A DNA stretch of 64,000 nt, from the NCBI RefSeq assembly GCF_003818115.1, contig NZ_RPOI01000025.1, positions 27,802 to 91,801 on the forward strand, written 5' to 3'. Of this stretch, positions 32,870-45,110 are shown in pieces. A model generated the notes under the pieces. The model saw only the letters and a list, made by a program, of their open reading frames with translations, did no database searches and was not told where the DNA came from. A program made the position numbers and the translations under genes. This DNA comes from Citrobacter youngae (lineage in GTDB: Bacteria; Pseudomonadota; Gammaproteobacteria; Enterobacterales; Enterobacteriaceae). Positions within the stretch are counted from its first letter, which is position 1, and each line of letters opens with the position of its first letter.

Positions 32870-35302
32870 ATGAGTGTGATTGCGCAGGCAGGGGCGAAGG
32901 GTCGTCAACTGCACAAATTTGGTGGTAGTAGTCTGGCAGACGTGAAATGTTATTTGCGTGTCGCAGGTATTATGGCGGAGTACTCGCAGCCTGACGATAT
33001 GATGGTTGTTTCCGCCGCGGGCAGTACCACTAACCAGTTGATTAGCTGGCTGAAGTTAAGCCAGACCGATCGTCTTTCTGCGCATCAGGTTCAACAGGCG
33101 TTACGTCGCTATCAAAGCGAGCTTATCAGCGGTTTGTTACCTCCTGAGGTGGCGGATGGGTTGATCGGCGCGTTTATTCACGATCTGGAACGCCTGGCCG
33201 GGTTACTCGACAGCGGTGTAAACGATGCCGTTTATGCTGAAGTCGTCGGGCATGGCGAGGTGTGGTCCGCGCGTTTGATGTCCGCTGTCCTTAATCAACA
33301 GGGGCTGGAATCGGCCTGGCTGGATGCGCGTGAGTTTTTACGTGCTGAACGCGGCGCTCAGCCGCAGGTGGATGAAGGTCTTTCTTACCCATTACTGCAG
33401 CAACTGTTGGCGCAGCATCCGGGTAAGCGCCTGGTGGTGACTGGTTTTATCAGCCGTAGCAATGCGGGTGAAACGGTCCTGCTGGGGCGTAACGGCTCTG
33501 ACTACTCGGCGACGCAGGTTGGCGCGCTGGCAGGGGTTTCTCGTGTCACCATCTGGAGCGATGTCGCCGGGGTTTATAGTGCGGACCCACGTAAAGTCAA
33601 AGATGCCTGTTTGCTACCGCTGCTGCGTCTTGATGAGGCCAGCGAGCTGGCGCGTCTGGCGGCTCCGGTTCTGCATGCCCGCACCTTACAGCCGGTTTCG
33701 GGTAGTGATATCGACCTCCAGCTGCGCTGTAGCTACACGCCGGATCAGGGATCAACGCGGATTGAGCGAGTCCTGGCTTCTGGTACCGGGGCGCGCATCG
33801 TGACCAGCCATGACGACGTCTGTCTGATTGAGTTTCAGGTTCCCACCGGCCAGGACTTTAAGCTGGCCTACAAAGAAGTCGACCAGATTTTAAAACGCAC
33901 CCAGGTGCGTCCACTGGCGGTGGGCGTGCATCCTGACCGTCAGCTACTGCAATTTTGCTATACCTCCGAAGTCGCTGACGGCGCGCTGAAAATTCTGGAT
34001 GAAGCTGGCCTGCCGGGCGAGCTGCGTCTGCGCCAGGGGCTGGCGCTGGTGGCGATGGTTGGGGCAGGCGTAACGCGTAATCCGCTGCATTGCCACCGTT
34101 TCTGGCAACAGTTAAAAGGCCAGCCAGTCGAGTTTACCTGGCAGTCGGAAGAGGGGATCAGTCTGGTTGCGGTACTGCGTACCGGCCCGACCGAAAGCCT
34201 GATTCAGGGTTTGCATCAGTCTATTTTCCGCGCAGAAAAACGTATTGGTCTGGTGCTGTTCGGCAAGGGGAATATTGGTTCACGCTGGCTGGAACTGTTT
34301 GCCCGCGAACAAACAACGCTTTCCGCGCGTACCGGGTTTGAATTCGTGCTGGCAGGCGTGGTGGATAGCCGCCGCAGCCTGCTGAACTATGAAGGGCTGG
34401 ATGCCAGCCGTGCCCTGGCCTTCTTCGACGACGAAGCGGTAGAGCAGGATGAAGAGGCGCTATTCCTGTGGATGCGCGCCCACCCGTATGATGATTTAGT
34501 GGTGCTGGATGTGACGGCCAGTGAACAATTGGCCGATCAGTATCTGGACTTCGCCAGCCATGGTTTCCATGTCATTAGCGCCAATAAACTGGCGGGGGCG
34601 AGTACCAGTGATAAGTATCGCCAAATTCATGATGCTTTCGAAAAAACCGGTCGCCACTGGCTGTATAACGCCACCGTGGGCGCAGGTTTGCCGATCAACC
34701 ATACTGTGCGCGATCTGATTGATAGTGGCGATACGATTCTGTCGATCAGCGGGATCTTCTCCGGCACGTTATCCTGGCTGTTTCTGCAATTTGATGGCAC
34801 GGTCCCGTTCACCGATCTGGTGGATCAGGCCTGGCAGCAAGGGCTAACTGAACCGGACCCGCGCGTCGATCTTTCTGGCAAAGATGTGATGCGTAAGCTG
34901 GTGATCCTGGCGCGTGAAGCAGGTTACGATATTGAGCCGGACCAGGTTCGCGTTGAGTCACTGGTGCCTGCGCACTGCGAAGAAGGCTCCATTGACCATT
35001 TCTTTGAAAATGGCGATGAGTTGAATGAACAGATGGTGCAACGTCTGGAAGCTGCACGTGAAATGGGGCTGGTGTTGCGCTACGTGGCGCGTTTTGACGC
35101 CAATGGTAAAGCGCGTGTGGGTGTTGAAGCAGTCCGCGCTGAACACCCGCTGGCTGCGCTGTTGCCGTGCGATAACGTGTTCGCCATTGAAAGCCGCTGG
35201 TATCGTGATAACCCGCTGGTGATCCGCGGGCCGGGCGCAGGTCGTGATGTGACCGCCGGTGCTATCCAGTCCGACATCAACCGTTTGGCGCAACTGCTGT
35301 AG
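32870..35302 (+). CDS. metL: MetL, aspartokinase II / homoserine dehydrogenase II
   Basis: Bifunctional 810-residue enzyme for the first and third steps of the aspartate branch to methionine. The N-terminal kinase domain has KFGGSSLAD and the LGRNGSDYSAT motif; a regulatory ACT-type middle region follows; the C-terminal dehydrogenase has the NAD(P) loop LFGKGNIGSRW (about 460-470). MetL is repressed through metB's operator but not feedback inhibited in E. coli. Confidence 0.97.
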   Translation: MSVIAQAGAKGRQLHKFGGSSLADVKCYLRVAGIMAEYSQPDDMMVVSAAGSTTNQLISWLKLSQTDRLSAHQVQQALRRYQSELISGLLPPEVADGLIGAFIHDLERLAGLLDSGVNDAVYAEVVGHGEVWSARLMSAVLNQQGLESAWLDAREFLRAERGAQPQVDEGLSYPLLQQLLAQHPGKRLVVTGFISRSNAGETVLLGRNGSDYSATQVGALAGVSRVTIWSDVAGVYSADPRKVKDACLLPLLRLDEASELARLAAPVLHARTLQPVSGSDIDLQLRCSYTPDQGSTRIERVLASGTGARIVTSHDDVCLIEFQVPTGQDFKLAYKEVDQILKRTQVRPLAVGVHPDRQLLQFCYTSEVADGALKILDEAGLPGELRLRQGLALVAMVGAGVTRNPLHCHRFWQQLKGQPVEFTWQSEEGISLVAVLRTGPTESLIQGLHQSIFRAEKRIGLVLFGKGNIGSRWLELFAREQTTLSARTGFEFVLAGVVDSRRSLLNYEGLDASRALAFFDDEAVEQDEEALFLWMRAHPYDDLVVLDVTASEQLADQYLDFASHGFHVISANKLAGASTSDKYRQIHDAFEKTGRHWLYNATVGAGLPINHTVRDLIDSGDTILSISGIFSGTLSWLFLQFDGTVPFTDLVDQAWQQGLTEPDPRVDLSGKDVMRKLVILAREAGYDIEPDQVRVESLVPAHCEEGSIDHFFENGDELNEQMVQRLEAAREMGLVLRYVARFDANGKARVGVEAVRAEHPLAALLPCDNVFAIESRWYRDNPLVIRGPGAGRDVTAGAIQSDINRLAQLL

Positions 35303-35308
35303 TTTGCG

Positions 35309-35388
35309 TTGCCGGATGGCGCTTACGCTTATCCGGCCTGGCGATGACACAAACCGTAGGCCCGGTAAGCGGCAGCGCCACCGGGCAA
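35309..35388. repeat. BIME: two REP units after metL
   Basis: Unit one 35309-35338 (GCCGGATGGCGC...TATCCGGC) and unit two 35356-35388 (GTAGGCCCGGTAAGC...CCACCGGGCAA). The last codons and stop of the convergent zinc-ribbon gene lie inside it. Confidence 0.88.
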
Positions 35389-36501
35389 ATCCAGGATGTT
35401 GTATTTCTCCGTCAGCGTCCTTATCGTCTGAAACACAGAATGGGCAGAGTAACGTGGGCTTTGCTGAAATTCCGTCTGTTGCTGCAACCAGTTGAGAAAA
35501 TGATGACTTGCCGCCAGGGTTATTGACGCTCCTTTTTCAACCTGACCCTCTGTTAACAAACACACCATTTTACGCGTGTCGCCTTGTTGCCAAATTTGCC
35601 ACTGGTTCTGCCACCATCCCTGATAACTTTTGCCCAGTAACTGCCAGGGCCTGGTGTGTTGATCGTCGCTGATTTCTTCATCCACAAACCAAAGCGAGGC
35701 GTGATGTTCGCGAAATTGTTCCGCCCATGCGGTAATCGCCGCGCCGCGCAGAAAACATTCGTGGGCAATAATGTGCGTTTTTACCGCAGGCCAGAGGTGG
35801 CTCAGTATGCGGAAATGCCCATGCGCGGTAATGACCGGGCGTAAAATTGCGCCGCTGGCGTTACGCTTGAGCATCGCGCTGCCGTACTGAATTTCGTCAA
35901 ATTGGCTGCGGCGTAAAAACTGCGTTTCTCGCTGACTGACTCGTTCCACAATATCATCATGACTCACCACTGGCTCAGTGCTGCCGCGCCAGCGGTAACG
36001 CAATGAAGCCCCGGCAGGATGAGGTGTGAAATTGCTGGAAATATGCAGAATATTACCGCGAATAGCGTCAAAACTGAGCAACACATAGAGTTGCTGATCT
36101 GCACTGGCGCCCTGAAAAGGTACGATCAGAGAGACTGTTGCGATTTGTTCGGGCGGTTGGATGGCGACAAGCGGTTGCTGCTTTGGTGTCCAGACCTTTT
36201 TGCAACTCCGGCACTGAACGCGCTGGCTGCCCTGGGGATTTCGGCCATAGCGTATCGTTTCTCGCTGGTAACAACGTGGGCAAAAATGACCGCTTTGGGC
36301 GGCAAAATCCGTTAAATATGCTGACAACCACCTACCAAACTGTTCCTCATTAAACAGCGGGGGATAGCTGCCGCATGCCCGGCAATGCAGTGCGGCATAA
36401 CCCAGCCGATACTCTGGCCAGCTGTAATCTGCTGAGCTCGCCAGTCCCAGATTTTGGCAGCCAAAGGATTTACAGCAATTGATAGTGAACGGAGATGTCA
36501 T
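35329..36501 (-). CDS. Zinc-ribbon protein of unknown function, IS1-InsA-like N-terminus
   Basis: 390 residues from ATG 36501 (a GTG at 36552 lies in the upstream promoter-like region). The N-terminal 120 residues hold several Cys pairs: CCKSFGC, CRAC, CPRC and CRSC. The CPRC...RYGRNPQGSQRVQCRSCKKVW stretch resembles the InsA/transposase zinc ribbon. The remaining 270 residues are not recognised; they have SFDAIRGNIL and WFVDEEISDD segments that might be remnants of a DDE nuclease fold. The C-terminal tail from about LPGGAAAYRA on is encoded by the BIME. No inverted repeats or second ORF are visible. Not recognised as any E. coli K-12 gene at this locus. Confidence 0.7.
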   Translation of the reverse strand: MTSPFTINCCKSFGCQNLGLASSADYSWPEYRLGYAALHCRACGSYPPLFNEEQFGRWLSAYLTDFAAQSGHFCPRCYQRETIRYGRNPQGSQRVQCRSCKKVWTPKQQPLVAIQPPEQIATVSLIVPFQGASADQQLYVLLSFDAIRGNILHISSNFTPHPAGASLRYRWRGSTEPVVSHDDIVERVSQRETQFLRRSQFDEIQYGSAMLKRNASGAILRPVITAHGHFRILSHLWPAVKTHIIAHECFLRGAAITAWAEQFREHHASLWFVDEEISDDQHTRPWQLLGKSYQGWWQNQWQIWQQGDTRKMVCLLTEGQVEKGASITLAASHHFLNWLQQQTEFQQSPRYSAHSVFQTIRTLTEKYNILDLPGGAAAYRAYGLCHRQAG

Positions 36502-36634
36502 CGTATTACCAACGATTTTTAATGGTCGTTGATTTTGACCCGCGACTATCACCGGTGGATGTGAGTTTTCTCACATAAAAAACCCTTTCAGAACGTAACG
36601 TAGCGATTCTTTATATGACTGAAAGGGATTGATT

Positions 36635-38191
36635 ATGAAGTTAAAAATGCTTGCTGTTGGTGTTCTGGTATCGTTGCCGCTTTGGGCGAGTGCCAAAGAT
36701 GTCACAATTATTTATACCAACGATCTTCACGCCCACGTTGAACCTTATAAAGTCCCATGGATTGCTAATGGCACGCGTGACATTGGCGGTTGGGCCAATA
36801 TCACGACGATGGTGAGGCAGGAAAAAGCGAAAAACAGCGCCACCTGGTTTTTTGATGCGGGTGATTATTTTACCGGGCCGTATATCAGCAGTCTGACCAA
36901 GGGTAAGGCGATTATCGATATCATGAACACCATGAATTTTGACGCTGTCACCATGGGTAATCATGAATTCGATCACGGTTGGGACAATACGCTGTTGCAA
37001 CTGAGTCAGGCGAAATTCCCGATTGTGCAGGGCAACATCTTTTATCAGAACAGCAGCAAAATGTTCTGGGATAAGCCTTACACCATTATTGAAAAAGATG
37101 GCGTGAAGATTGGCGTGATTGGCCTGCACGGCGTGTTTGCTTTTGATGATACGGTTTCTGCGGCGACACGTATTGGTATCGAAGCGCGTGATGAAGTGAA
37201 GTGGTTGCAACGCTATATCGATGAGCTTAAAGGCAAAGTCGATCTCACCGTGGCGCTGATCCATGAAGGCACGCCAGCGCGTCAGTCCAGTCTGGGCGGC
37301 ACCGATGTGCGCCGTGCGCTGGATAAAGACATCCAGACCGCAGGCCAGGTGCAGGGGCTGGATATCCTGATCACCGGTCATGCGCATGTGGGCACGCCGG
37401 AGCCGATTAAAGTCGGTAATACCCTGATCCTTTCCACCGACAGCGGGGGCATTGATGTGGGTAAACTGGTGCTGGATTATCAGCAGAAACAGCATCAATT
37501 TACCGTGAAGAATTTCGAGCTAAAGACCATTTTTGCGGATGAATGGCAACCAGACCCGCAGACGAAACAGGTCATCGATGGTTGGAATAAAAAGCTTGAT
37601 AAGGTGGTACAACAAACGGTTGCAAACTCTCCGGTTGAGCTGACGCGTGCTTACGGTGAATCTTCTTCGTTGGGCAATCTGGCGGCGGATGCGTTGCTGG
37701 TGGCGGCAGGTAAAGATACCCAGTTAGCGCTCACTAACTCAGGCGGCATCCGTAATGAAGTCCCCGCAGGAGCCATCACCATGGGGGCGGTCATTAGCAC
37801 CTTCCCGTTCCCGAACGAGCTGGCCACAATGGATCTCACCGGTAAGCAGTTGCGTAGTTTGATGGAGCACGGTGCGAGTTTAAGTAACGGTGTTTTGCAG
37901 GTGTCCAAAGGACTGGAGATGAAGTATGACAGCAGTAAACCGGTCGGTCAGCGCGTCACCGTACTAACGTTAAACGGTAAACCGATTGAGGATGCCACGG
38001 TTTATCACATAGCCACCAATAGCTTCCTGGCTGACGGCGGTGATGGTTTTGCCGCATTTACCGAAGGTAAAGCGCGAAATACATCCGGAGGCTACTACAT
38101 CTCTAATGCGGTTGTTGATTATTTCAAAGCGGGAAATCCGCTGACGGATGAGCAACTCAAAGGCATGCGTGTGGCAGATGTGAAACCGTAG
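36635..38191 (+). CDS. UshA-like periplasmic metallophosphatase/5'-nucleotidase
   Basis: 518 residues from ATG 36635, 7 bases after AAAGGG; an in-frame TTG at 36629 is less likely. A signal peptide ends after ASA (residue 20). The metallophosphatase domain contains [22 protein letters not shown] and GHAHVG, which bind the two metals; the C-terminal domain has NSGGIRN and the [14 protein letters not shown] segment of the 5'-nucleotidase family. Likely degrades extracytoplasmic nucleotides or nucleotide sugars. It is a paralogue of ushA, which lies elsewhere in E. coli, and is not at this locus there. Confidence 0.86.
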   Translation: MKLKMLAVGVLVSLPLWASAKDVTIIYTNDLHAHVEPYKVPWIANGTRDIGGWANITTMVRQEKAKNSATWFFDAGDYFTGPYISSLTKGKAIIDIMNTMNFDAVTMGNHEFDHGWDNTLLQLSQAKFPIVQGNIFYQNSSKMFWDKPYTIIEKDGVKIGVIGLHGVFAFDDTVSAATRIGIEARDEVKWLQRYIDELKGKVDLTVALIHEGTPARQSSLGGTDVRRALDKDIQTAGQVQGLDILITGHAHVGTPEPIKVGNTLILSTDSGGIDVGKLVLDYQQKQHQFTVKNFELKTIFADEWQPDPQTKQVIDGWNKKLDKVVQQTVANSPVELTRAYGESSSLGNLAADALLVAAGKDTQLALTNSGGIRNEVPAGAITMGAVISTFPFPNELATMDLTGKQLRSLMEHGASLSNGVLQVSKGLEMKYDSSKPVGQRVTVLTLNGKPIEDATVYHIATNSFLADGGDGFAAFTEGKARNTSGGYYISNAVVDYFKAGNPLTDEQLKGMRVADVKP

Positions 38192-38199
38192 CGAGCTCA

Positions 38200-38226
38200 G
38201 GCCAGCAGACAATCCGCTGGCCTGTT
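38200..38226 (+). terminator. Terminator after the nucleotidase gene
   Basis: GGCCAGC/GCTGGCC stem, 9-base loop, then TGTTGTTTT. It lies between convergent genes. Confidence 0.65.
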
Positions 38227-38229
38227 GTT

Positions 38230-38610
38230 TTAGCCTCTGTGAGAGGCAAACACCTCTTTCGCGGCAAACAAACCATTGAGTGCCGCGGGGAAGCCAGCAT
38301 ATACGGCCATCTGCATAATCACTTCAACGATCTCATCCTGCGTTAAACCCACGTGTAATGCCGCGCCAATATGTACTTTCAGTTGCGGTGTGGCGTTACC
38401 CAGCGCAGTTAATGCCGCGACGGTAGCTATTTCTCTACTGCGTAAATCCAGCCCCGGTCTTGAATAGATGTCGCCAAAAGGAAATTCAATCAGGTATTGG
38501 GCGAAGTCTGGCGCAATGTCCTGCAGACTTTCGATGACTGCATCGCCCCCTTTGCCATCTACTTTTTGCAACATCTCCTGGCCGGTAATAAAGCGTTCTG
38601 AAAGCATCAT
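38230..38610 (-). CDS. Carboxymuconolactone decarboxylase-family protein
   Basis: 126 residues from ATG 38610, preceded by GAGGA; the tandem ATG at 38607 is an alternative, and the longer frame to 38703 would overlap the divergent regulator. It has the family's REIATVAALTALG and H-GAALHVGLTQDEIVEVIMQMAVYAGFPAALN pattern. Unlike AhpD it has no CxxC. Such proteins are small helical decarboxylases or peroxide-related enzymes; the substrate is unknown. It is divergent from a LysR regulator that probably controls it. Confidence 0.85.
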   Translation of the reverse strand: MMLSERFITGQEMLQKVDGKGGDAVIESLQDIAPDFAQYLIEFPFGDIYSRPGLDLRSREIATVAALTALGNATPQLKVHIGAALHVGLTQDEIVEVIMQMAVYAGFPAALNGLFAAKEVFASHRG

Positions 38611-38696
38611 TTCTTCCTCTATCGTGTGGTCTGTGGCGTGAGGATAGAGCGCGCAGAATGATTGGGATAATACCGTTTCCGTGATACTTTTTTGGT

Positions 38697-39605
38697 ATGA
38701 CAATATCGCCCCTGCACTCTCTGGATATCCGTCTGCTGCGCTACTTCACCGTAGTGGCCGAAGAGAACAACATGAGTCGTGCGGCGCAACGTCTTTTTAT
38801 GTCGCAGCCGCCGCTAAGCCGTCATATTCGCCAGCTTGAAGAACGCCTGGGGGTGACGCTTTTTGTCCGTCATACCCGTGGGCTTACGCTGACGGAGGAC
38901 GGCCAGCGCGTACTTGAAATGGTGCGTCCGCTGCTGGCGCTACAGGACAAGACCTATATTGCATTGAGCCAGCTAGCGCAGATGGAGGTGCAACCTCTGC
39001 GTTTAGGATTAAGCACGGCGTTTGAACAGGGCGTTTTTGTGGCGCTTGAATCAACGCTAAATGCTCGTGTAAAAATGCTGCGTGTCATGCGTCACGGCTC
39101 ACCTGAACTTGTTCGTCAGGTAAGGCGAGGCAAACTGGATGCGGCGCTGGTGGCTTTGCCTATTGAGGCATCTGGGCTTACCGTCACCCCTTTAGCCTGG
39201 CAAGAGCCGATAGTTGCTGCATTACCCTCCTTTTGGTCAGAGGCTTGTACGGCTTCTCTTTCCTTATCGGCACTCAACCACCGACCGTTGTTCTGGTTCC
39301 AGCGGGAACGTAACCCGGCTTTCTTTGACTATACCCGCCAGATTTTCCACCGCGCTGGTTACTCTCCTTCCTGTCTTGAAGAACCACTGGAGCATGATGT
39401 GCTGCTTGCGCGGATTGCCCAGGGCGATGGTTTAAGTTTGCTCCCGGCTTCATTTGCTGCTATCCAGCGCCAGGGCGTGGCATTCCATCCACTGAGCGAT
39501 GCTGAGCTGTGTATCCGTGCCGGGTTAGTGATGTTGCCTGAAAATGAGAGCCGGTTGCAGTGGGTGCAAGAACTCATGACGCAATCCCTCATCATTTCAA
39601 GCTGA
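38697..39605 (+). CDS. LysR-family transcriptional regulator
   Basis: 302 residues with an N-terminal winged helix-turn-helix (LLRYFTVVAEENNMSRAAQRLFMSQPPLSRHIRQLE) and a C-terminal effector-binding domain. It is divergent from the carboxymuconolactone decarboxylase-like gene across 86 bases, a usual arrangement of regulator and target. The effector is unknown. Not at this locus in E. coli K-12. Confidence 0.88.
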   Translation: MTISPLHSLDIRLLRYFTVVAEENNMSRAAQRLFMSQPPLSRHIRQLEERLGVTLFVRHTRGLTLTEDGQRVLEMVRPLLALQDKTYIALSQLAQMEVQPLRLGLSTAFEQGVFVALESTLNARVKMLRVMRHGSPELVRQVRRGKLDAALVALPIEASGLTVTPLAWQEPIVAALPSFWSEACTASLSLSALNHRPLFWFQRERNPAFFDYTRQIFHRAGYSPSCLEEPLEHDVLLARIAQGDGLSLLPASFAAIQRQGVAFHPLSDAELCIRAGLVMLPENESRLQWVQELMTQSLIISS

Positions 39606-39689
39606 TGTGAATTTTTTTCACGTTGGCTGAGTATTCCTCACCTTTAGCGATGATTTTTGTGTTGACGGCAGCATGCTTTTCCGTCATTT

Positions 39690-39713
39690 TTACATCTAGA
39701 CGTCTAAACGTAT
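39690..39713. promoter_or_regulatory. Met boxes before metF
   Basis: The perfect Met box AGACGTCT (39698-39705) is flanked by the degenerate units TTACATCT and AAACGTAT, the tandem array needed for cooperative MetJ binding. Confidence 0.88.
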
Positions 39714-39759
39714 AGCAGTTCACAACACAACATATAACGACAAAAGATTGATGAGGTAA

Positions 39760-40650
<891 letters not shown>

Positions 40651-40661
40651 ACAGATGCCCC

Positions 40662-40685
40662 AGCCCTCTACGGAGGGCTTTTTAT
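40662..40685 (+). terminator. Terminator of metF
   Basis: AGCCCTC-TACG-GAGGGCT followed by TTTTATT. Confidence 0.88.
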
Positions 40686-40724
40686 TGATCATTTTGATCT
40701 ACATCTCTGTAACGTAAAATATAA

Positions 40725-40790
40725 AAGGAATTAGCTATCGAATCTGTGGGTTATTTCGACTATATCTTATCTCTGGTGGTGTATATCGTA
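40725..40790 (+). promoter_or_regulatory. Probable OxyR-dependent katG promoter
   Basis: AT-rich region with CTAT elements spaced as in an OxyR site (GCTATCG near 40734 and GACTATATC near 40760). OxyR activates katG in E. coli. The match is loose and exact borders are not certain. Confidence 0.45.
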
Positions 40791-40818
40791 GTCAGAACAC
40801 TGTAAAGGGAGCATATAG

Positions 40819-42999
<2,181 letters not shown>

Positions 43000-43002
43000 C
43001 AG

Positions 43003-43039
43003 ACGATGCCGGATGCCGCTTGTGCGGGTCCGGCATCGT
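43003..43039. repeat. REP-like palindrome after katG
   Basis: ACGATGCCGGA...TCCGGCATCGT, perfect outer arms of 11 bases. Confidence 0.75.
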
Positions 43040-43045
43040 AGGAAT

Positions 43046-43076
43046 AAAAAAATCCCCGCATTTGCGGGGATTTTTA
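43046..43076. terminator. Bidirectional terminator between katG and gldA
   Basis: AAAAAATCCCCGC-ATTT-GCGGGGATTTTT, with A and T tracts on both sides for the convergent genes. Confidence 0.9.
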
Positions 43077-43084
43077 TTGGCAGG

Positions 43085-44188
43085 TTATTCCCACTCTTGC
43101 AGATACCGCTGGCCATACTGATCGGCCACCAGCAGCGCAGCGTAAACCTGATCCGGCGTTGCGCCGCCAGGCATGTTGTGGATGGTTTCGCCTTCGGCAC
43201 AGGCTGCCTCAGCCACAATGCGCATTTTCGCCTGAATATCCTGTTTGATGTCCAGTTGCGCCAGGGTAATCGGCAAGCCAACGGAATGGCACAGCGCGGC
43301 AACGGTTTCAATTTCATCGACGGGTGCGTTTTCCAGCACCAACTGCGTCAACGTACCGAAAGCCACTTTCTCGCCGTGGTAATAATGATGTGCATCCGGG
43401 ATTGCGGTCAGACCGTTATGAATGGCGTGAGCCGCTGCCAGACCACCGCTTTCAAAACCGACGCCACTCAGATAGGTGTTGGCTTCAATAACGCGCTCCA
43501 GTGCTGGTGCAACCACGTGCTGCTCTGCAGCCAGCATCGCTTTTTCACCTTCTTCGATCAGCGTATTAAAGCACAGCTCAGCCAGCGCCAGCGCCGCCTG
43601 AGTACACTGACCGCCCGCCATGGTGGTTGCGCCGCTGCGTGAACAGGCACGCGCTTCGAACCAGGTCGCCAGCGCATCGCCAATACCCGCAGCTAACAGA
43701 CGCGCCGGTGCGCCCGCGACAATTTTGGTATCAACAATGACCCTGTCCGGGTTATTGGGCAGCAGCAGATAGCGATCGAATTCACCGGCATCGGTGTAAA
43801 TGACGGACAGCGCGCTGCACGGCGCATCGGTAGAGGCGATGGTTGGCGCAATGGCGACAGGCACGCCCATAAAGTGCGCCAGCGCTTTGGCGGTATCCAG
43901 CGTTTTACCGCCGCCAATACCGAGCACTGCCCCACACTGCGCTTTTTCCGCTACGCCACGCAGACGGTCGATTTCGTTTTGTGAACATTCGCCGCCAAAC
44001 GGTGCAATTTCCAGCGTCAGTCCGGCATCCTGGAAGCTTTTTTCCAGTGCACCCTGGGCAAAGCCTAAGACAAACTTGTCCCCAACGATCAGCCAGCGCT
44101 CTGCCAGTGGTTTGAGGTAGCTGCCAAGACGGGTAATAACATCAGCACCCTGGATGTACTTACCAGGTGATTGAATAATGCGATCCAT
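43085..44188 (-). CDS. gldA: GldA, NAD+-dependent glycerol dehydrogenase
   Basis: Zinc-dependent family III alcohol dehydrogenase of 367 residues that oxidises glycerol to dihydroxyacetone. The [12 protein letters not shown] motif (about 91-101) binds NAD; the zinc ligands Asp171, His254 and His271 are present. It follows fsaB by 12 bases in one operon. Confidence 0.97.
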   Translation of the reverse strand: MDRIIQSPGKYIQGADVITRLGSYLKPLAERWLIVGDKFVLGFAQGALEKSFQDAGLTLEIAPFGGECSQNEIDRLRGVAEKAQCGAVLGIGGGKTLDTAKALAHFMGVPVAIAPTIASTDAPCSALSVIYTDAGEFDRYLLLPNNPDRVIVDTKIVAGAPARLLAAGIGDALATWFEARACSRSGATTMAGGQCTQAALALAELCFNTLIEEGEKAMLAAEQHVVAPALERVIEANTYLSGVGFESGGLAAAHAIHNGLTAIPDAHHYYHGEKVAFGTLTQLVLENAPVDEIETVAALCHSVGLPITLAQLDIKQDIQAKMRIVAEAACAEGETIHNMPGGATPDQVYAALLVADQYGQRYLQEWE

Positions 44189-44200
44189 ACTTTATTTCCC

Positions 44201-44863
44201 TCACAGGTTGATGTGACCAAATGCGTTGTTCCAGTCCTGCTCAAACTTCTCTATCGCTGACTCTACCGCAGGGGTATTGAGCATTTGTTGCGCTACGTCT
44301 AATGGCAGGGTGATTGCTTCACATCCTGCCAGCAAGCAATCCAGCGCCTGACGCGGAGTTTTAAAGCTGGCCGCCAACACCATGCTGTCTGGCGCATGCA
44401 GTTCCAGCAATGTTTGCAGTTCTTGTACCGTGCGAATTCCGTCGCCGCCCTGCGCGTCGATACGGTTAACGTAAGGCGCGATATATTTTGCCCCAGCCAG
44501 TGCGGCCAGCAGACCCTGAGAAGCACTGTAAACGGCGGTTCCCAGCGTGGTGATACCCTCTTTTTTCAGCATCTTGATCGCGGCCAGCCCTTCGGATGTC
44601 ACCGGGATTTTCACTACCAGACCGGGCACCGTATTGCTCAGGCGTTTAGCTTCTTCCACCATGCCCTGCGCATCCCGGCTCATGGTCTGGGCAAACAGAA
44701 TGCCCTCTTTGCCAATGGCGTTCTGCAGGCGTGGCAGCACATCCCAGATGGATTCTTTGCTTGCTGCCACAATGCTTGGGTTGGTGGTGACGCCCGCGAT
44801 AGGGAAGATGCGGGCCAGACGTTCGACTTCCGCGACGTTGGCGGTATCAAGATAAAGTTCCAT
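44201..44863 (-). CDS. fsaB: FsaB (TalC), fructose-6-phosphate aldolase
   Basis: Cleaves fructose 6-phosphate to dihydroxyacetone and glyceraldehyde 3-phosphate; belongs to the small transaldolase group. ATG 44863 gives 220 residues, the E. coli length; the frame is open to 44944 without support. Schiff-base Lys85 lies in [10 protein letters not shown] and VTTNPS is conserved. Dihydroxyacetone links it with GldA downstream. The ptsA and frw/pfl genes that lie upstream in E. coli are missing. Confidence 0.96.
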   Translation of the reverse strand: MELYLDTANVAEVERLARIFPIAGVTTNPSIVAASKESIWDVLPRLQNAIGKEGILFAQTMSRDAQGMVEEAKRLSNTVPGLVVKIPVTSEGLAAIKMLKKEGITTLGTAVYSASQGLLAALAGAKYIAPYVNRIDAQGGDGIRTVQELQTLLELHAPDSMVLAASFKTPRQALDCLLAGCEAITLPLDVAQQMLNTPAVESAIEKFEQDWNNAFGHINL

Positions 44864-45110
44864 ACAAAAACACCCTCTACGTTTTCCGTTAGCTACCCGT
44901 TGCCGGGTTGCTTTGCTATGCACAGGATAAGAGTGTTTCGTCACGCGGCGCTATCTGACAAATCTGCCAAAAGCTGGATAAATGTAATATGTCTAAAAAA
45001 GTGAGAGATACTTCACATGTAAGTGATATGTGCTGGTATATGTTTTTTGATAATACAAAAATCCAGTAAATGTTACCTTTGTCTCCGTTTTCTGTCCCAG
45101 TATGCGATGA

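Noticed and set aside
35329..36501. Complete insertion sequence of the IS1 family
   Set aside because: Only the zinc ribbon is InsA-like; no InsB frame, programmed frameshift site, terminal inverted repeats or target duplication could be seen.
36641..37498. 285-codon minus-strand frame inside the nucleotidase gene
   Set aside because: Antisense shadow of the UshA-like gene; no motif and no promoter or ribosome site seen.
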